A model generated the notes under the pieces. That model saw only the letters and a program-made list of their open reading frames with translations. It was not told where the DNA came from and ran no database searches. A DNA stretch of 64,000 bases from Limnohabitans parvus II-B4 (lineage in GTDB: Bacteria > Pseudomonadota > Gammaproteobacteria > Burkholderiales > Burkholderiaceae_C), in assembly GCF_003063455.1 (NCBI RefSeq), contig NZ_NESN01000005.1, forward strand, positions 35,506 through 99,505, read 5' to 3'. This document shows, one piece after another, positions 25,956 to 35,250 of this stretch (positions are counted from its first letter, which is position 1; the number at the start of each line of letters is the position of its first letter). A program made the translations under genes and the position numbers.

Positions 25956-27386
25956 ATGACCTTGAACACGTTGATTCTTTTGACCGACGAGCAAGATGCG
26001 CATGCCTTGGGCTGCGCTGGCCACCCTTTCGTCAAGACACCCCATCTGGACGCCCTGGCTGCCCGTGGCACTCGATTCACTCAAGCCCTCACACCCTCGC
26101 CCATCTGCGTCCCCGCACGGGCCGCACTGGCCACAGGGCGCTGGGTGCATGACATCGCCTATTGGGACAACGCCATGGGCTACGACGGGCGTATCCCCGG
26201 TTGGGGGCACGCACTCCAAGCTGCTGGTCACTGCGTCGAGTCGATGGGCAAATTGCACTATGTCAATGCCACTGCGCTCACCGGATTTTCCAAGCAGCAC
26301 GATCCCTTGCATCTGGCCGATGGCATCGGGCAGGTCTGGGGCTCGGTGCGCAACCCATTGCCCAATACGCCGCGCCCATCGCGGCTGTTCACCGAACTAG
26401 GTGCTGGGCTGTCCAGCTACAACCAGTACGACATTGCCTCGGCTGAGCATGCAGCCCAGTGGTTGCATGACAAGGCCGCCGAAAAAGATGCTGCGCCATG
26501 GACCTTGTTCGTTGGTTTCGTCGCGCCACATTTCCCATTGGTCGTGCCCCAACGCTACCTCGATGCCATCGACATGGATGCCATTGCCGACCCACGGCTA
26601 CATCCGCTCAGCGGCTATCAGCGTCACCCGTGGGTGCAGCGGCATGCGGATTTTTCAAATGCAGACGATGAGTTGGGCACACCTGAGCGCCGCCGCTTGG
26701 CTTTGGCTTGCTATTACGCTTTGACATGCTTCATTGACGAGCAAATCGGCAAAGTGCTTGAAGCGCTTGGACAAACCGGTTTGCAAACATCCACCCGAGT
26801 GATCATGAGCAGTGATCATGGCGACAACCAAGGTGTGCGCGGGATGTGGAACAAATCAACGCTCTACCGCGAAGCCACCCATATCCCTTTGATCTTGGCT
26901 GGGCCAGGAATCCCTGAAGGCAAGGTCTGCGCGACCCAAGTCAACCTGGTTGATATCGCTCCGACCTTACTCGACAACGCGAACCTGCCCGCAGACCCCA
27001 CGCTGCCGGGCCGATCGCTTGTGGAGATCGCCAACGAGAACGATGATCCAGAGCGTATCGGCTTCAGCGAATACCACGCCGTGGGCTCACCCAGCGCAGC
27101 CTATTTGGTGCGACAAGGCCAGTGGGCGTATCACCACTACGTGGGCTATGAACCAGAATTGTTTGACATGTCGGTTGATCCAGGACAAACCGTTGACCTC
27201 GCTGCTAAAGATGGTTATCAGCCGATCCGCAAACACATGGAATCGCTTTTGAATCACATGCTTGACCCAGAAGTTGCCGACCAGAACGCCAAGGCCGATC
27301 AAGACGCGTTGGTCGCGCGATTCGGTGGCCGGGAAGCCGCTTTGGGCAAAGGCCCAATGGGCGCAAGCCCAGTGCCGTTGATCTGA
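25956..27386 (+). CDS. type I sulfatase, choline-sulfatase-like (second of pair)
   Basis: A 476-residue sulfatase also lacking a signal peptide (MTLNTLILLTDEQDAHALGC). The formylglycine Cys is again residue 51, in CVPARAALATG (C-x-P-A-R). Early acidic ligands are in TDEQD, and the second metal pair is in MSSDHGDNQG. Compared with its neighbour the central region (WGSVRNPLPNTPRPSRLFTE and on) is unrelated in sequence, so the two probably act on different esters or in sequence rather than being a fresh duplication. It ends the run; the 261 bp downstream have no gene. The name choline-sulfatase-like reflects general resemblance only. Confidence 0.88.
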   Translation: MTLNTLILLTDEQDAHALGCAGHPFVKTPHLDALAARGTRFTQALTPSPICVPARAALATGRWVHDIAYWDNAMGYDGRIPGWGHALQAAGHCVESMGKLHYVNATALTGFSKQHDPLHLADGIGQVWGSVRNPLPNTPRPSRLFTELGAGLSSYNQYDIASAEHAAQWLHDKAAEKDAAPWTLFVGFVAPHFPLVVPQRYLDAIDMDAIADPRLHPLSGYQRHPWVQRHADFSNADDELGTPERRRLALACYYALTCFIDEQIGKVLEALGQTGLQTSTRVIMSSDHGDNQGVRGMWNKSTLYREATHIPLILAGPGIPEGKVCATQVNLVDIAPTLLDNANLPADPTLPGRSLVEIANENDDPERIGFSEYHAVGSPSAAYLVRQGQWAYHHYVGYEPELFDMSVDPGQTVDLAAKDGYQPIRKHMESLLNHMLDPEVADQNAKADQDALVARFGGREAALGKGPMGASPVPLI

Positions 27387-27647
27387 CGTAGGCTATACCA
27401 AACGTCAATAAGGCCAAGTCGATGGCCTCGACTCAAGGGTGGCCCGAATTTTGTGTAAATGGGGCGAGTGTTCAACCATTGGTGTCCGTACTCCAAATTG
27501 GACGATCACAGGTTGTGACCGCTTTGGAGAAATTCACCTGAATTTTCAACACCTCACGAAAGACCTATCGCCACGTCGATGTCTTTAACGATGTAAAGCC
27601 AAATAGCCGCTACCGCTGCTAAGCAGACCATACAAGATCGAAACGGA
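27387..27647. other. gene-free interval with possible insertion-sequence scar
   Basis: The 261 bp between the second sulfatase and the convergent mannonate dehydratase gene hold no plausible gene. AGTCGATGGCCTCGACT at about 27418-27434 can form a small hairpin. GGCCCGAATTTTGTGTAAAT at 27441-27460 resembles the terminal repeats of IS256-family elements, but no transposase or second end is present. The interval separates the accessory-looking sulfatase module from the sugar-acid island. Confidence 0.35.
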
Positions 27648-28859
27648 TCACCAATTCCACAGCGTCCCATCATGCTGCAGTCGGTTCACCGGCAGATAAG
27701 CCCTTTGGTACGGGTACTTAGCAGCCAGCTTCTCGTCGATGTCCACCCCGTGGCCGGGTGATTCGCCGCAATACATCATGCCGCGCTCAAAGCGGTAGTC
27801 GTGAGGAAAGACCGACAGCATTTCCTCGCTGTGCGGCATGTATTCCTGCACGCCGAAGTTGGGCACCCAGGTGTCAAAGTGCAGGGCCGCACCCATGCAC
27901 GCGGGTGACAGGTCGGTCGCGCCGTGGCAGCCGGTGCGCACCTGATAAAGGCTCGCCAAGTCGGCGATGCGCCGCAGGTGCGTGATGCCGCCCGCGTGGA
28001 CCACGGTGGTGCGGATGTAGTCGATCAGTTGCTTTTCGATCAGTGTCTTGCAGTCCCAGATGCTGTTGAAAATCTCGCCCACCGCAATCGGTGTGGTGGT
28101 GTGGTGGCGTATCCACTGGAAGGCATCCTGGTTTTCTGCGGGTGTCGGGTCTTCCATCCAGAACATGCGCACGGGCTCCAATGCCTTGCCCAGCTGGCCT
28201 GCTTCGATGGGCGTCAGGCGGTGGTGCACGTCGTGCAGCAAATGGATGTCGGGACCCACGGCTTCGCGCACGGCTTCAAACAGGCCGGGCGTGTGGCGCA
28301 AATACTTTTCGGTGCTCCAGTCGTGTTCGCTGGGCAAGTTGCCGTCGGCGGGTTCATACATGCGGTTCGCTCCGCTCACGCCATAGACCTTGTTCAGGCC
28401 CGGCACGCCGCTTTGGGCGCGGATGGCCAAGTAGCCTTCTTCCTTGTGGCGCAAGACTTCATCGACCGTTTCGGCCGTGTCGCGGCCGTTGGCGTGGCCG
28501 TAGACCATCACCCCGGTGCGGCTGCGCCCGCCCAGCAGCTGGTACAGCGGCATGCCCGCCATCTTGGCCTTGATGTCCCACAGCGCGGTGTCCACCGCGG
28601 CAATCGCGCTCATGGTCACCGGGCCGCGTCGCCAGTAGGCGCCTTTGTAGAGGTATTGCCAGATGTCCTCGATCTGCTGCGGGTCGCGTCCGATCAGGCA
28701 GGGAATGAGGTGGTCTTCGAGGTAGCTGACAACAGCCAACTCGCGGCCGTTGAGTGTGGCGTCACCGATGCCGGTGACGCCTTGGTCGGTCTCGATCTTG
28801 AGGGTGACGAAGTTGCGGCCGGGGCTGCAGACGATGACGCGGGCGGCGGTGATTTTCAT
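27648..28859 (-). CDS. manD: D-mannonate dehydratase (enolase superfamily, ManD type)
   Basis: Dehydrates D-mannonate to 2-keto-3-deoxy-D-gluconate in glucuronate breakdown. The 403-residue length and near-complete pattern match characterised ManD proteins: [62 protein letters not shown], the metal ligand run LLHDVHH...WMEDPTP...[10 protein letters not shown], and the end GTLWNW. The ATG at 28859 starts the conserved N-terminus; 46 codons upstream in frame belong to the neighbouring gene's end. It is last in the minus-strand island operon, 17 bp after uxuB. Some family members have low activity and act on other acid sugars, so activity level is not certain. Confidence 0.93.
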   Translation of the reverse strand: MKITAARVIVCSPGRNFVTLKIETDQGVTGIGDATLNGRELAVVSYLEDHLIPCLIGRDPQQIEDIWQYLYKGAYWRRGPVTMSAIAAVDTALWDIKAKMAGMPLYQLLGGRSRTGVMVYGHANGRDTAETVDEVLRHKEEGYLAIRAQSGVPGLNKVYGVSGANRMYEPADGNLPSEHDWSTEKYLRHTPGLFEAVREAVGPDIHLLHDVHHRLTPIEAGQLGKALEPVRMFWMEDPTPAENQDAFQWIRHHTTTPIAVGEIFNSIWDCKTLIEKQLIDYIRTTVVHAGGITHLRRIADLASLYQVRTGCHGATDLSPACMGAALHFDTWVPNFGVQEYMPHSEEMLSVFPHDYRFERGMMYCGESPGHGVDIDEKLAAKYPYQRAYLPVNRLQHDGTLWNW

Positions 28860-28876
28860 GGCGCGGGTCTCCGTCT

Positions 28877-30295
28877 TCAGGCTTCTTGGGCCAGCAGTTG
28901 CTGGATCGCTTTGTCCACGCCGTGCTGCATCACTTGCTGGTGCCAGTGCGTCACGCGGGCGATCCATGCGGCGTGCTGTGGCAGGGCGCTGCCCCACAGG
29001 TCTTCGCGGGCCAGCAGGGCGCGCACGCAGGTCTCGGGCTCGGTGCGTTGGGCGGCACCCAGGGCCATCAGGCTGGCTGCTTGCGGGTCGTTCAGTGTGT
29101 AGGTTTGGCCTTGTTCGTCCACGCCCAGGGTGTAGCGCACAAACACGGCGGCTGCCAGCGCGTGGTGTTCAAACGACGCGCCTTGGGCGATTTGCCCCAA
29201 CACCGAAGGCGGCCAGCGCTGTGGAATCTTTTGCGAGCTGTCGGTGGCGATCTGGTGCACGCTGTGCTTCAGGTGCGGGTTGGCAAAACGCGCAATCAGT
29301 GCGTTGCGGTACTCGGCCCAGTCGCTGCGGCTCAGGTGCGGAGAGACTTCGCGGCCCATGAGTTGGTGAACAAATGTTCGGATGTGTTCTGCGCCAATGC
29401 AGTTGGCAATGAACGGCCGCGCTGTGACCGCGCCAATGAGTGCCATGGCCGTGTGGCTGCCATTGAGCATGCGCAGCTTGGCTTCTTCATAGCTGTGCAC
29501 ATCGTCCGTCACGCGCACACCGGCGCTTTGCAGCAGGGAGGCGTCGGCTGGGTCGGCAAAGCGGTTTTCGATCACCCATTCCCAAAAGCCTTCGGTGCTC
29601 AGGGCGCAGGCGTCCTGCAAGCCCAGTGCCTCTTGCGCAGCGGCCATCACTTCGGCTGTGGCGGCCGGCACGATGCGATCGACCATGCTGCACGGGAAAG
29701 CGCAGTGCGTGTCCAGCCAAACCAGTAGTTGAGCGTCTTGTGGCGTGGTGTGTTTGGCTGGAATCTCGGCTTTGACCAAGGCTTGCAGTTTATGGCCATT
29801 GCCTTGCAGGTTGTCGCACGAGGCGATGGTGATGCCGGGCAAGCCTGCCTGCTGGCGCAGGCGCAAGCCGTCCAGCAGCAGTTGGCCCAGCGCCGGGGTG
29901 TAGCCTTTTTCGGTCACGGTGAGTGTGACCCAGCGCGTGGCGGGTGCGGCAATGGCTTGGACCACCGCATCGCGTTCGGTGGTGGCCACGCTCGTGCGCC
30001 AAAGCGCGCCCGGCACTTGCCATTTCACGCCTTTTGCATCGGCGATGCGCACGGCATACAGGCCGTCTTGTGCGCGCAGTGGGTTCACCAGGTCGGGCCG
30101 TGTCATGCCCACGCCGTGGATGCCCCAGCGTGTGTCGCCACTGGCCAGCAACTGGTCAAACACCATGGCTTGGTGGGCGCGGTGAAAAGCACCTAGGCCT
30201 AAATGCACCACGCCCGGAGCGTGGGCTGTGCGGTCGTACGTCGGGGTCTGGATGGCCGCGGGCAGCGATGCCAAGGTGAGGGCTGAGAGTTTCAT
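28877..30295 (-). CDS. uxuB: fructuronate reductase (mannitol dehydrogenase family)
   Basis: Reduces D-fructuronate to D-mannonate with NADH, one step before ManD. The 472-residue long-chain polyol dehydrogenase has the Rossmann segment [20 protein letters not shown] (residues 28-47), [16 protein letters not shown] and the catalytic K-x5-N-x2-H motif as [14 protein letters not shown]. The pairing with manD 17 bp downstream supports fructuronate over mannitol or tagaturonate as substrate. uxaC (uronate isomerase) and the kinase/aldolase for 2-keto-3-deoxygluconate are not in the window. A half palindromic element (30309-30335) lies in the 101-bp gap to the upstream gene. Confidence 0.9.
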   Translation of the reverse strand: MKLSALTLASLPAAIQTPTYDRTAHAPGVVHLGLGAFHRAHQAMVFDQLLASGDTRWGIHGVGMTRPDLVNPLRAQDGLYAVRIADAKGVKWQVPGALWRTSVATTERDAVVQAIAAPATRWVTLTVTEKGYTPALGQLLLDGLRLRQQAGLPGITIASCDNLQGNGHKLQALVKAEIPAKHTTPQDAQLLVWLDTHCAFPCSMVDRIVPAATAEVMAAAQEALGLQDACALSTEGFWEWVIENRFADPADASLLQSAGVRVTDDVHSYEEAKLRMLNGSHTAMALIGAVTARPFIANCIGAEHIRTFVHQLMGREVSPHLSRSDWAEYRNALIARFANPHLKHSVHQIATDSSQKIPQRWPPSVLGQIAQGASFEHHALAAAVFVRYTLGVDEQGQTYTLNDPQAASLMALGAAQRTEPETCVRALLAREDLWGSALPQHAAWIARVTHWHQQVMQHGVDKAIQQLLAQEA

Positions 30296-30308
30296 GAATG
30301 AGGGGGGA

Positions 30309-30335
30309 TGGACCCCGGATCAAGTCCGGGGTGAC
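30309..30335. repeat. half palindromic element
   Basis: TGGACCCCGGA, loop TCAAG, TCCGGGGTGAC matches the right half of the composite elements at 14.5 and 31.5 kb, with the outer stem pair changed to C/G on both sides. It sits in the leader of uxuB inside the island operon and could act as an mRNA hairpin. Confidence 0.8.
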
Positions 30336-30396
30336 AGTTGATAAGTTGAGGCCGGATGACCGTTGTTAAGTTGGGTCTAGCGTCGCAGTTGTTTGG

Positions 30397-31458
30397 TTAA
30401 GTTTTTTGCGACTGTTGGAGTTTTTGTTCGGACGCCTCGATTTCGGCCCAGGTGGCGTCGTCGATCCAGATGCCGCTTTGCTCGCGCTCGGCGCGGGCGG
30501 TGCGTTCGGGTTCGCCCGCCATGTGCACGCCGTCGCTGCCGGGGGCATCGGGGCTTTGGCGCAACCAGTCGGCAAAGGCCAGGGCTTCTTGCTCGAACAT
30601 GTCTTGCGTGCCCAAGCGCACCGGGTCGATCAGCATCGTCAGCATGCCGTTGAGCACGGCACGCTGGTTGTCGGCTTCGCGGTGCCAGGTGCCGCCACCG
30701 GTCAGCGCACCGCCCAGCAGCTCGCAAGCCACGGCCATGCCAAAGCCCTTGTGGTCGCCAAAGGTCATGAGCGCGCCAAACAGGCCGTTGGATTGCGGCA
30801 CCACCACCACGCCGGGGTCGGTGGTGGGGTGGCCGTGTTCGTCGATCAAATAGCCCGGCGGCACTTGCTCGCCTTTGTTGTGGGCCACGCGCATCTTGCC
30901 TTGCGCCACGCGGCTGGTGGCAAAGTCCAGCACAAAGGGCGCACGGCTGCCCATGGGCACGCCGATGCAGCAAGGGTTGGTGCCAAAGCGCCCATCGCCA
31001 CCGCCAAAGGGCGCGACCACGGGGCGCGAGAGCACGTTGACAAAATGTACCGACACCAGGCCCTGCGCCACGGCCATTTCGGCAAAGTGGCCGATGCGGC
31101 CCAGGTGGTGCGAGCGACTGAGCGCCACAGTGCACACACCGTGCTGCTTGGCACGTTCAATGCCCATCTGCATGGCTTGCACGCCGGTGATTTGGCCGTA
31201 GCCGCGCTGGCCGTCCAGGTTGAGCAGTGGGCCGGTGTCCAGCAAAACTTTGACGCCCGTGTTGGGGCTCAGGCCCCCTTCGAGCACGGCATCGACATAG
31301 CGCGGCACCATGCCCACGCCGTGCGAGTCGTGCCCGCTCAGGTTGGCCATGACCAGGTTGTCGGCCACCTGGGCGGCCTCGGCTGGGGCGCTGCCCGCTT
31401 GTTCAATGATGCGGGCGACTTTGGCGCGCAGGTCAGCGGCTTGGATGCGTTGGCTCAT
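30397..31458 (-). CDS. Ldh2/malate-lactate dehydrogenase family oxidoreductase
   Basis: A 353-residue NAD(P)-dependent reductase of the type-2 malate/L-lactate (YlbC/AllD/YiaK) fold, unrelated to classical Rossmann dehydrogenases. The family signature is LSGHDSHGVGMVPRY (residues 40-54), with SRSHHLGRIGHFAEMA and GDHKGFGMAVACELLGGAL later. Members reduce 2-keto acids such as 2,3-diketogulonate, ureidoglycolate or sulfopyruvate. In this operon (between UxaA-type dehydratase and uxuB) a keto-sugar-acid substrate is likely, but which one is open. The C-terminal 40 residues are charged and variable. Confidence 0.87.
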   Translation of the reverse strand: MSQRIQAADLRAKVARIIEQAGSAPAEAAQVADNLVMANLSGHDSHGVGMVPRYVDAVLEGGLSPNTGVKVLLDTGPLLNLDGQRGYGQITGVQAMQMGIERAKQHGVCTVALSRSHHLGRIGHFAEMAVAQGLVSVHFVNVLSRPVVAPFGGGDGRFGTNPCCIGVPMGSRAPFVLDFATSRVAQGKMRVAHNKGEQVPPGYLIDEHGHPTTDPGVVVVPQSNGLFGALMTFGDHKGFGMAVACELLGGALTGGGTWHREADNQRAVLNGMLTMLIDPVRLGTQDMFEQEALAFADWLRQSPDAPGSDGVHMAGEPERTARAEREQSGIWIDDATWAEIEASEQKLQQSQKT

Positions 31459-31490
31459 GTTGATCCTAATCGGTCGTTGGATTTTTTCTT

Positions 31491-31575
31491 GTCACCCCGG
31501 GCTTGACCCGGGGTCCATCTTGAGGGCTGGTCATGGCGGTAGACCACATGGATCCCGGATCAAGTCCGGGATGAC
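31491..31575. repeat. composite palindromic element, copy C
   Basis: An 85-bp element with a GTCAC left end, hairpin CCCGGGC/CCCGGGG, GTCCAT, a 33-bp centre, ATGGAT, hairpin CCCGGA/TCCGGG and ATGAC right end. It has the same order as copy A with a longer centre. It lies between the Ldh2-type gene and uxaA on their shared transcript path, only 37 bp past the uxaA stop. Confidence 0.88.
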
Positions 31576-31612
31576 AAGAGGAAAGCCAGGTCCATGATGA
31601 CGAGATGTTGTT

Positions 31613-33142
31613 TCACATCACCGCGCCCACTTGCCACGGCACAAACTCGTTTTGGCCGTAGCCGTGGCGCTCGCTCTTGGTGGGTTCGCCCGAGGCGGCG
31701 GCCAGGATCATCTCGAAGATGCGCTGGCCCATGTCGGCAATGCTCACGCCGCCGTCCACGATCTCGCCGCAGTTCAGGTCCATGTCCTCTTCCTGTTTTT
31801 TCCACAGGGCTGTGTTGGTCGAAAACTTCAGGCTGGGCGAGGGCGCGCAGCCGTAGGCGCTGCCGCGCCCAGTGGTGAAGCAGATCAGGTTGGCCCCGCC
31901 TGCCACTTGGCCTGTGGCGCTCACCGGGTCGTAGCCGGGTGTGTCCATGTAGACAAAGCCTTTGGCGGTGACCGGCTCAGCGTATTCGTAGACCGCCTGC
32001 AGGTTGCTGGTGCCGCCCTTGGCCACCGCGCCCAATGATTTCTCAAGGATCGTGGTCAGACCACCCGCCTTGTTGCCGGGCGAGGGGTTGTTGTTCATCT
32101 CGCCGCCGTTGATGGCGGTGTAGTTTTCCCACCAGCGGATGCGCTCGATCAGTTTGTGCGCCACCTCGGGCTTCACAGCGCGGCGCGTGAGCAAATGCTC
32201 GGCACCATAAATTTCGGGCGTTTCGCTCAGGATGGCCGTACCGCCATGCTGCACCAACAGGTCCACCGCTGCGCCCAGCGCCGGGTTGGCGCTGATGCCC
32301 GAATAACCGTCAGACCCGCCGCACTGCAAACCTACCGTGATGTGTTCAGCGCTGCAAGGCTCACGGGTGATGGCGTTGGCGCGGGGCAGCATCTCCTCAA
32401 TCAGGGCAATGCCTTTTTCCACCGTGAGGCGCGTGCCGCCGGTGTCTTGGATGTTGAAGACCTTGAGCGTGTCGCCTTCGCGCAGGCTGCTGTGTGCCAG
32501 CCAGGTGTTGAGCTGGTTGGCCTCGCAGCCTAGGCCCACCACCACCACGCCCCAGAAGTTGGCGTGGGTGGCGTAACCGGCCAGCGTGCGCTCCAAAAGC
32601 TGAATGCCCAGCCCTTCGGTGTCCATGCCGCAGCCGGTGCCGTGGGTCAAAGCGACCACGCCGTCCACATTCGGAAAGTTGGCGAGTGCCGCGGGGTTGT
32701 TGCGTTTGGAAAAGTGGTCGGCAATCGCCCGTGCAGCGGTGGCCGAGCAGTTGACGCTGGACAACACGCCGATGTAGTTGCGCGTGGCCACACGGCCATC
32801 CGAGCGCTTGTAGCCCATGAAGCTGGCTTGCTTGCGAGCCGACTCGGGCTTCACGTCTTGCCCGATGGCGTAATCGCGCTCGAAGTTGCCTTTTTCCGCG
32901 CCCATGTTCAGGTTGTGCGTGTGCACATGCTCGCCCGGGGCAATGGCTTGCGATGCAAAGCCGATGATCTGGTTGTAGCGACGCACGGGCTCGCCCACGG
33001 CAATGGCGCGTGTGGCGATCTTGTGGCCGGGTGGCACCAGGCCGCGCACGGCCACGCCGTCCACAGTGCTGCCGCTCATGAGTTGGGCTCGGGCGATGAC
33101 CACGTCGTCGGCGGGGTGCAGGCGAATGAAAGAATTGTTCAT
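31613..33142 (-). CDS. uxaA: altronate dehydratase family protein (UxaA type, full length)
   Basis: Predicted dehydration of D-altronate to 2-keto-3-deoxygluconate in galacturonate breakdown. The 509-residue protein fuses an N-terminal SAF domain (residues 1-100, PGHKIATRAIAVGEPVRRYN) to the GarD/UxaA catalytic part. The latter shows SDGRVATRNYIGVLSSVNCS, the Cys-containing HGTGCGMDTEG, GLGCEANQ, LQCGGSDGYSGISANPALG and GRGSAYGCAPSPSLKFSTN. Galactarate dehydratase is a close alternative. ManD and UxaA sharing an operon suggests both hexuronate branches converge here. It starts 45 bp after the TRAP large permease. Confidence 0.88.
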   Translation of the reverse strand: MNNSFIRLHPADDVVIARAQLMSGSTVDGVAVRGLVPPGHKIATRAIAVGEPVRRYNQIIGFASQAIAPGEHVHTHNLNMGAEKGNFERDYAIGQDVKPESARKQASFMGYKRSDGRVATRNYIGVLSSVNCSATAARAIADHFSKRNNPAALANFPNVDGVVALTHGTGCGMDTEGLGIQLLERTLAGYATHANFWGVVVVGLGCEANQLNTWLAHSSLREGDTLKVFNIQDTGGTRLTVEKGIALIEEMLPRANAITREPCSAEHITVGLQCGGSDGYSGISANPALGAAVDLLVQHGGTAILSETPEIYGAEHLLTRRAVKPEVAHKLIERIRWWENYTAINGGEMNNNPSPGNKAGGLTTILEKSLGAVAKGGTSNLQAVYEYAEPVTAKGFVYMDTPGYDPVSATGQVAGGANLICFTTGRGSAYGCAPSPSLKFSTNTALWKKQEEDMDLNCGEIVDGGVSIADMGQRIFEMILAAASGEPTKSERHGYGQNEFVPWQVGAVM

Positions 33143-33187
33143 GATTTCAATCGGTTGGGGGCAGAGCCAAAGATCTGTCTCTCCAGG

Positions 33188-34582
33188 TCAATAGAATTGC
33201 TTGGGCAGCCACAGCACCAGACTGGGGAAGTAGGTGATGACGGCCAGGCTGCCCAGCAAGGGGAACAGCCAGGGCAGGATGGCGCGGGTGGTGGCTTCCA
33301 CGCTCAGGCGCGCCACGCGGGCCAGCACAAACAGCACCATGCCCATGGGCGGATGCAGCAGGCCGATCATCAAGTTGAGCACCATGACCAGGCCAAAGTG
33401 CACCAGATCAATGCCCAGCTTCTGGCAAATGGGCACCAGAATCGGCACGAGGATGGTGATGGCGGCTGTGGGTTCGAGGAAGCAGCCGACAAACAGCATC
33501 AGCAAGTTGGCGAGCAGCAGGAACATCCAAGGCTCTTGCGTGAACCCCAGCACCCAAGCGCTGATGGCCGTGGTCACGCCTGTGGCGGTGAGCATCCAAC
33601 CAAAAATGCTGGCTGCTGCCACGATGAACAGCACGGTGGCCGTGGTCTCTACCGTGTCCAGGCAGATCTTCACGAACATCTTGAAGTTGAGTGTGCGGTA
33701 CCAGAAGAAGCCCAGCGCAATCGCCCAAACGCAGGCGGCAATCGCGCCTTCAGTCGGGGTGAATACGCCAGTGGTCATGCCGCCAATCAAGAGCACGGGC
33801 GTCATGATGGGCAGCACCGCCTGGAAGTTGAACAGCTTGTCGGCCGCGAACAACACGATCAAAGCGCCGAACACAGTGATTTGCGGTGGTGTGCCCATCG
33901 CCGTGACCAACCACCAGATGGACAGGGGCCAGCACACGACCACAGCAGTTTCTACCAAGGCCTTGATGACTTTGGACCACTCGAATTTAACGTCTGAACC
34001 CCAGCCATTTTTGTGCGCGAAATAGGCCACGGTGAGCATCATCAGCACAGCCATCAAAATGCCGGGCAAGATGCCCGCGAGGAACAAGGCCCCCACCGAC
34101 ACGTTGGCCATCATGCCGTAGATCACGAAGGGCAAGCTGGGGGGGATGATGGGGCCGAGCGTGGCCGAAGCCGCAGTGACGCCCACCGCAAATTCGGTGC
34201 TGTAGCCATGGTCTTTCATGGCCTTGATCTCGATGGTGCCCAGGCCTGCCGCATCGGCAATGGCGGTGCCGCTCATGCCTGCAAACACAACCGAGCCGAC
34301 CACGTTGACGTGGCCCAGACCGCCTTTGAGCCAGCCCACCAGGGCCAGCGCGTAGTTGTAGATGCGGTTGGTGATGCCCGCGTTGTTCATCAGGTTGCCG
34401 GCCAAAATGAAGAAGGGCACGGCCAGCAGCGGGAAACTGTCGATGCCCGAGACCATGCGGTGGATGACCACAAACGGCGGCGAGCTTTCGACGAAAAACA
34501 AATAGAGCAAGGACGCACCTGCCATGGCAATCGCCACCGGAATACCGCCGCTCATGAGGATGAGGAAAAGGATCTTCAACAT
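33188..34582 (-). CDS. TRAP transporter large permease (DctM family)
   Basis: A 464-residue inner-membrane protein with about 12-13 hydrophobic segments, the transport subunit of a sodium-driven TRAP system. Family patterns include the opening PFFILAGNLMNNAGITNRIY (residues 56-75), AGMSGTAIADAAGLGTIEIK, TLGPIIPPSLPFVIYG and GCFLEPTAAITILVPILVPI. Length is in the DctM range (425-470). It follows the small permease by 22 bp and precedes uxaA. Substrate choice rests with the receptor; the operon points to hexuronates or related sugar acids. Confidence 0.95.
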   Translation of the reverse strand: MLKILFLILMSGGIPVAIAMAGASLLYLFFVESSPPFVVIHRMVSGIDSFPLLAVPFFILAGNLMNNAGITNRIYNYALALVGWLKGGLGHVNVVGSVVFAGMSGTAIADAAGLGTIEIKAMKDHGYSTEFAVGVTAASATLGPIIPPSLPFVIYGMMANVSVGALFLAGILPGILMAVLMMLTVAYFAHKNGWGSDVKFEWSKVIKALVETAVVVCWPLSIWWLVTAMGTPPQITVFGALIVLFAADKLFNFQAVLPIMTPVLLIGGMTTGVFTPTEGAIAACVWAIALGFFWYRTLNFKMFVKICLDTVETTATVLFIVAAASIFGWMLTATGVTTAISAWVLGFTQEPWMFLLLANLLMLFVGCFLEPTAAITILVPILVPICQKLGIDLVHFGLVMVLNLMIGLLHPPMGMVLFVLARVARLSVEATTRAILPWLFPLLGSLAVITYFPSLVLWLPKQFY

Positions 34583-34604
34583 GGGAGAACTTTCTAAAGG
34601 CGTT

Positions 34605-35180
34605 TCAGCGGTCGGTCATTTCAGATTCGGGGCGTTGCAGCACGGTGTAGCCCCGCTGCCAATGCACGCGTGCAACCCAGATGGCGCGCAGGCACATGGC
34701 GGCAAAACCGGCCATGACCACGCCGTAGACGATGTTCATGGGCAAGTCGATGATGGTCATCTTGTAGCTGCCCAGCTTGTCCATCATCTGGCCGGTCAGC
34801 ACAGTGGCTGCCGCGAAAAATGCAATGCGCATCACATCGACCACCGTGCCCATGGCACGAGACAGCCACTCGGGCATGAAGCGGTAAAAGAAGTCGACCT
34901 GGATGTGGTTGTTCTTGGCCACGCCAATGGTCGCGCCGGTGAACACGGTCGCAATCAGCATGTAGCGTGCAATTTCTTCGGTCCAGGAGGCCGAATTGTT
35001 CATCACGTATCGGGTAAAAAATTGGTAAAAAACCGTGGCACCCAAGGTCCAGAAAAACGCCAATGCCACCCAGGCTTCAATGGGGGTTCCTGACAGATCC
35101 ACTTCATCGTCGGTGGCATGGAATTGGCCATCGTCGCCCATGACTTTGGGCATGGCATCCAGATCGGGTAGCTCGCTCAT
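34605..35180 (-). CDS. TRAP transporter small permease (DctQ family)
   Basis: A 191-residue membrane protein with four hydrophobic segments after a 40-residue acidic N-terminus (MSELPDLDAMPKVMGDDGQF). The family motif is NNSASWTEEIARYMLIATVF, with GATIGVAKNNHIQVDFF after it. The ATG at 35180 was preferred to a longer frame that runs through the hairpin region into the receptor gene. It pairs with the DctM-type protein downstream. The long acidic N-terminal tail is unusual for DctQ proteins, which often start close to the first helix. Confidence 0.92.
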   Translation of the reverse strand: MSELPDLDAMPKVMGDDGQFHATDDEVDLSGTPIEAWVALAFFWTLGATVFYQFFTRYVMNNSASWTEEIARYMLIATVFTGATIGVAKNNHIQVDFFYRFMPEWLSRAMGTVVDVMRIAFFAAATVLTGQMMDKLGSYKMTIIDLPMNIVYGVVMAGFAAMCLRAIWVARVHWQRGYTVLQRPESEMTDR

Positions 35181-35205
35181 ATTGCGTCCTTGAATTCGGA
35201 ATAAG

Positions 35206-35238
35206 GCGCAGGCCAGGCTGCAAGAGCCTGACCTGCGC
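35206..35238 (-). terminator. hairpin between TRAP receptor and permease genes (attenuator or 3'-end stabiliser)
   Basis: Two 14-base arms, AGCCTGACCTGCGC and GCGCAGGCCAGGCT, pair with one G-U/mismatch around a 5-base loop, 12 bp after the receptor stop codon. On the transcribed strand a short T-rich stretch (TTATT) follows. Its place between the first and second genes of a transporter operon suits lowering permease expression relative to the receptor. Confidence 0.75.
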
Positions 35239-35250
35239 GATGGCGGTGCT

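Noticed and set aside
27541..27620. Possible transposase C-terminus (frame reading TYRHVDVFNDVKPNSRYRC)
   Set aside because: Too short and without the IS3 DDE or YN..R.H pattern; chance cannot be excluded.
27924..31506. Long plus-strand frames opposite manD, uxuB and the Ldh2-type gene
   Set aside because: All lie antisense to clearly conserved enzymes and show only reverse-complement composition.
31613..33142. SuyAB-type sulfolactate lyase, given UxaA-family membership and an Ldh2-type neighbour
   Set aside because: The protein is the full-length SAF plus GarD form and neighbours are ManD and UxuB, which fit hexuronates better.
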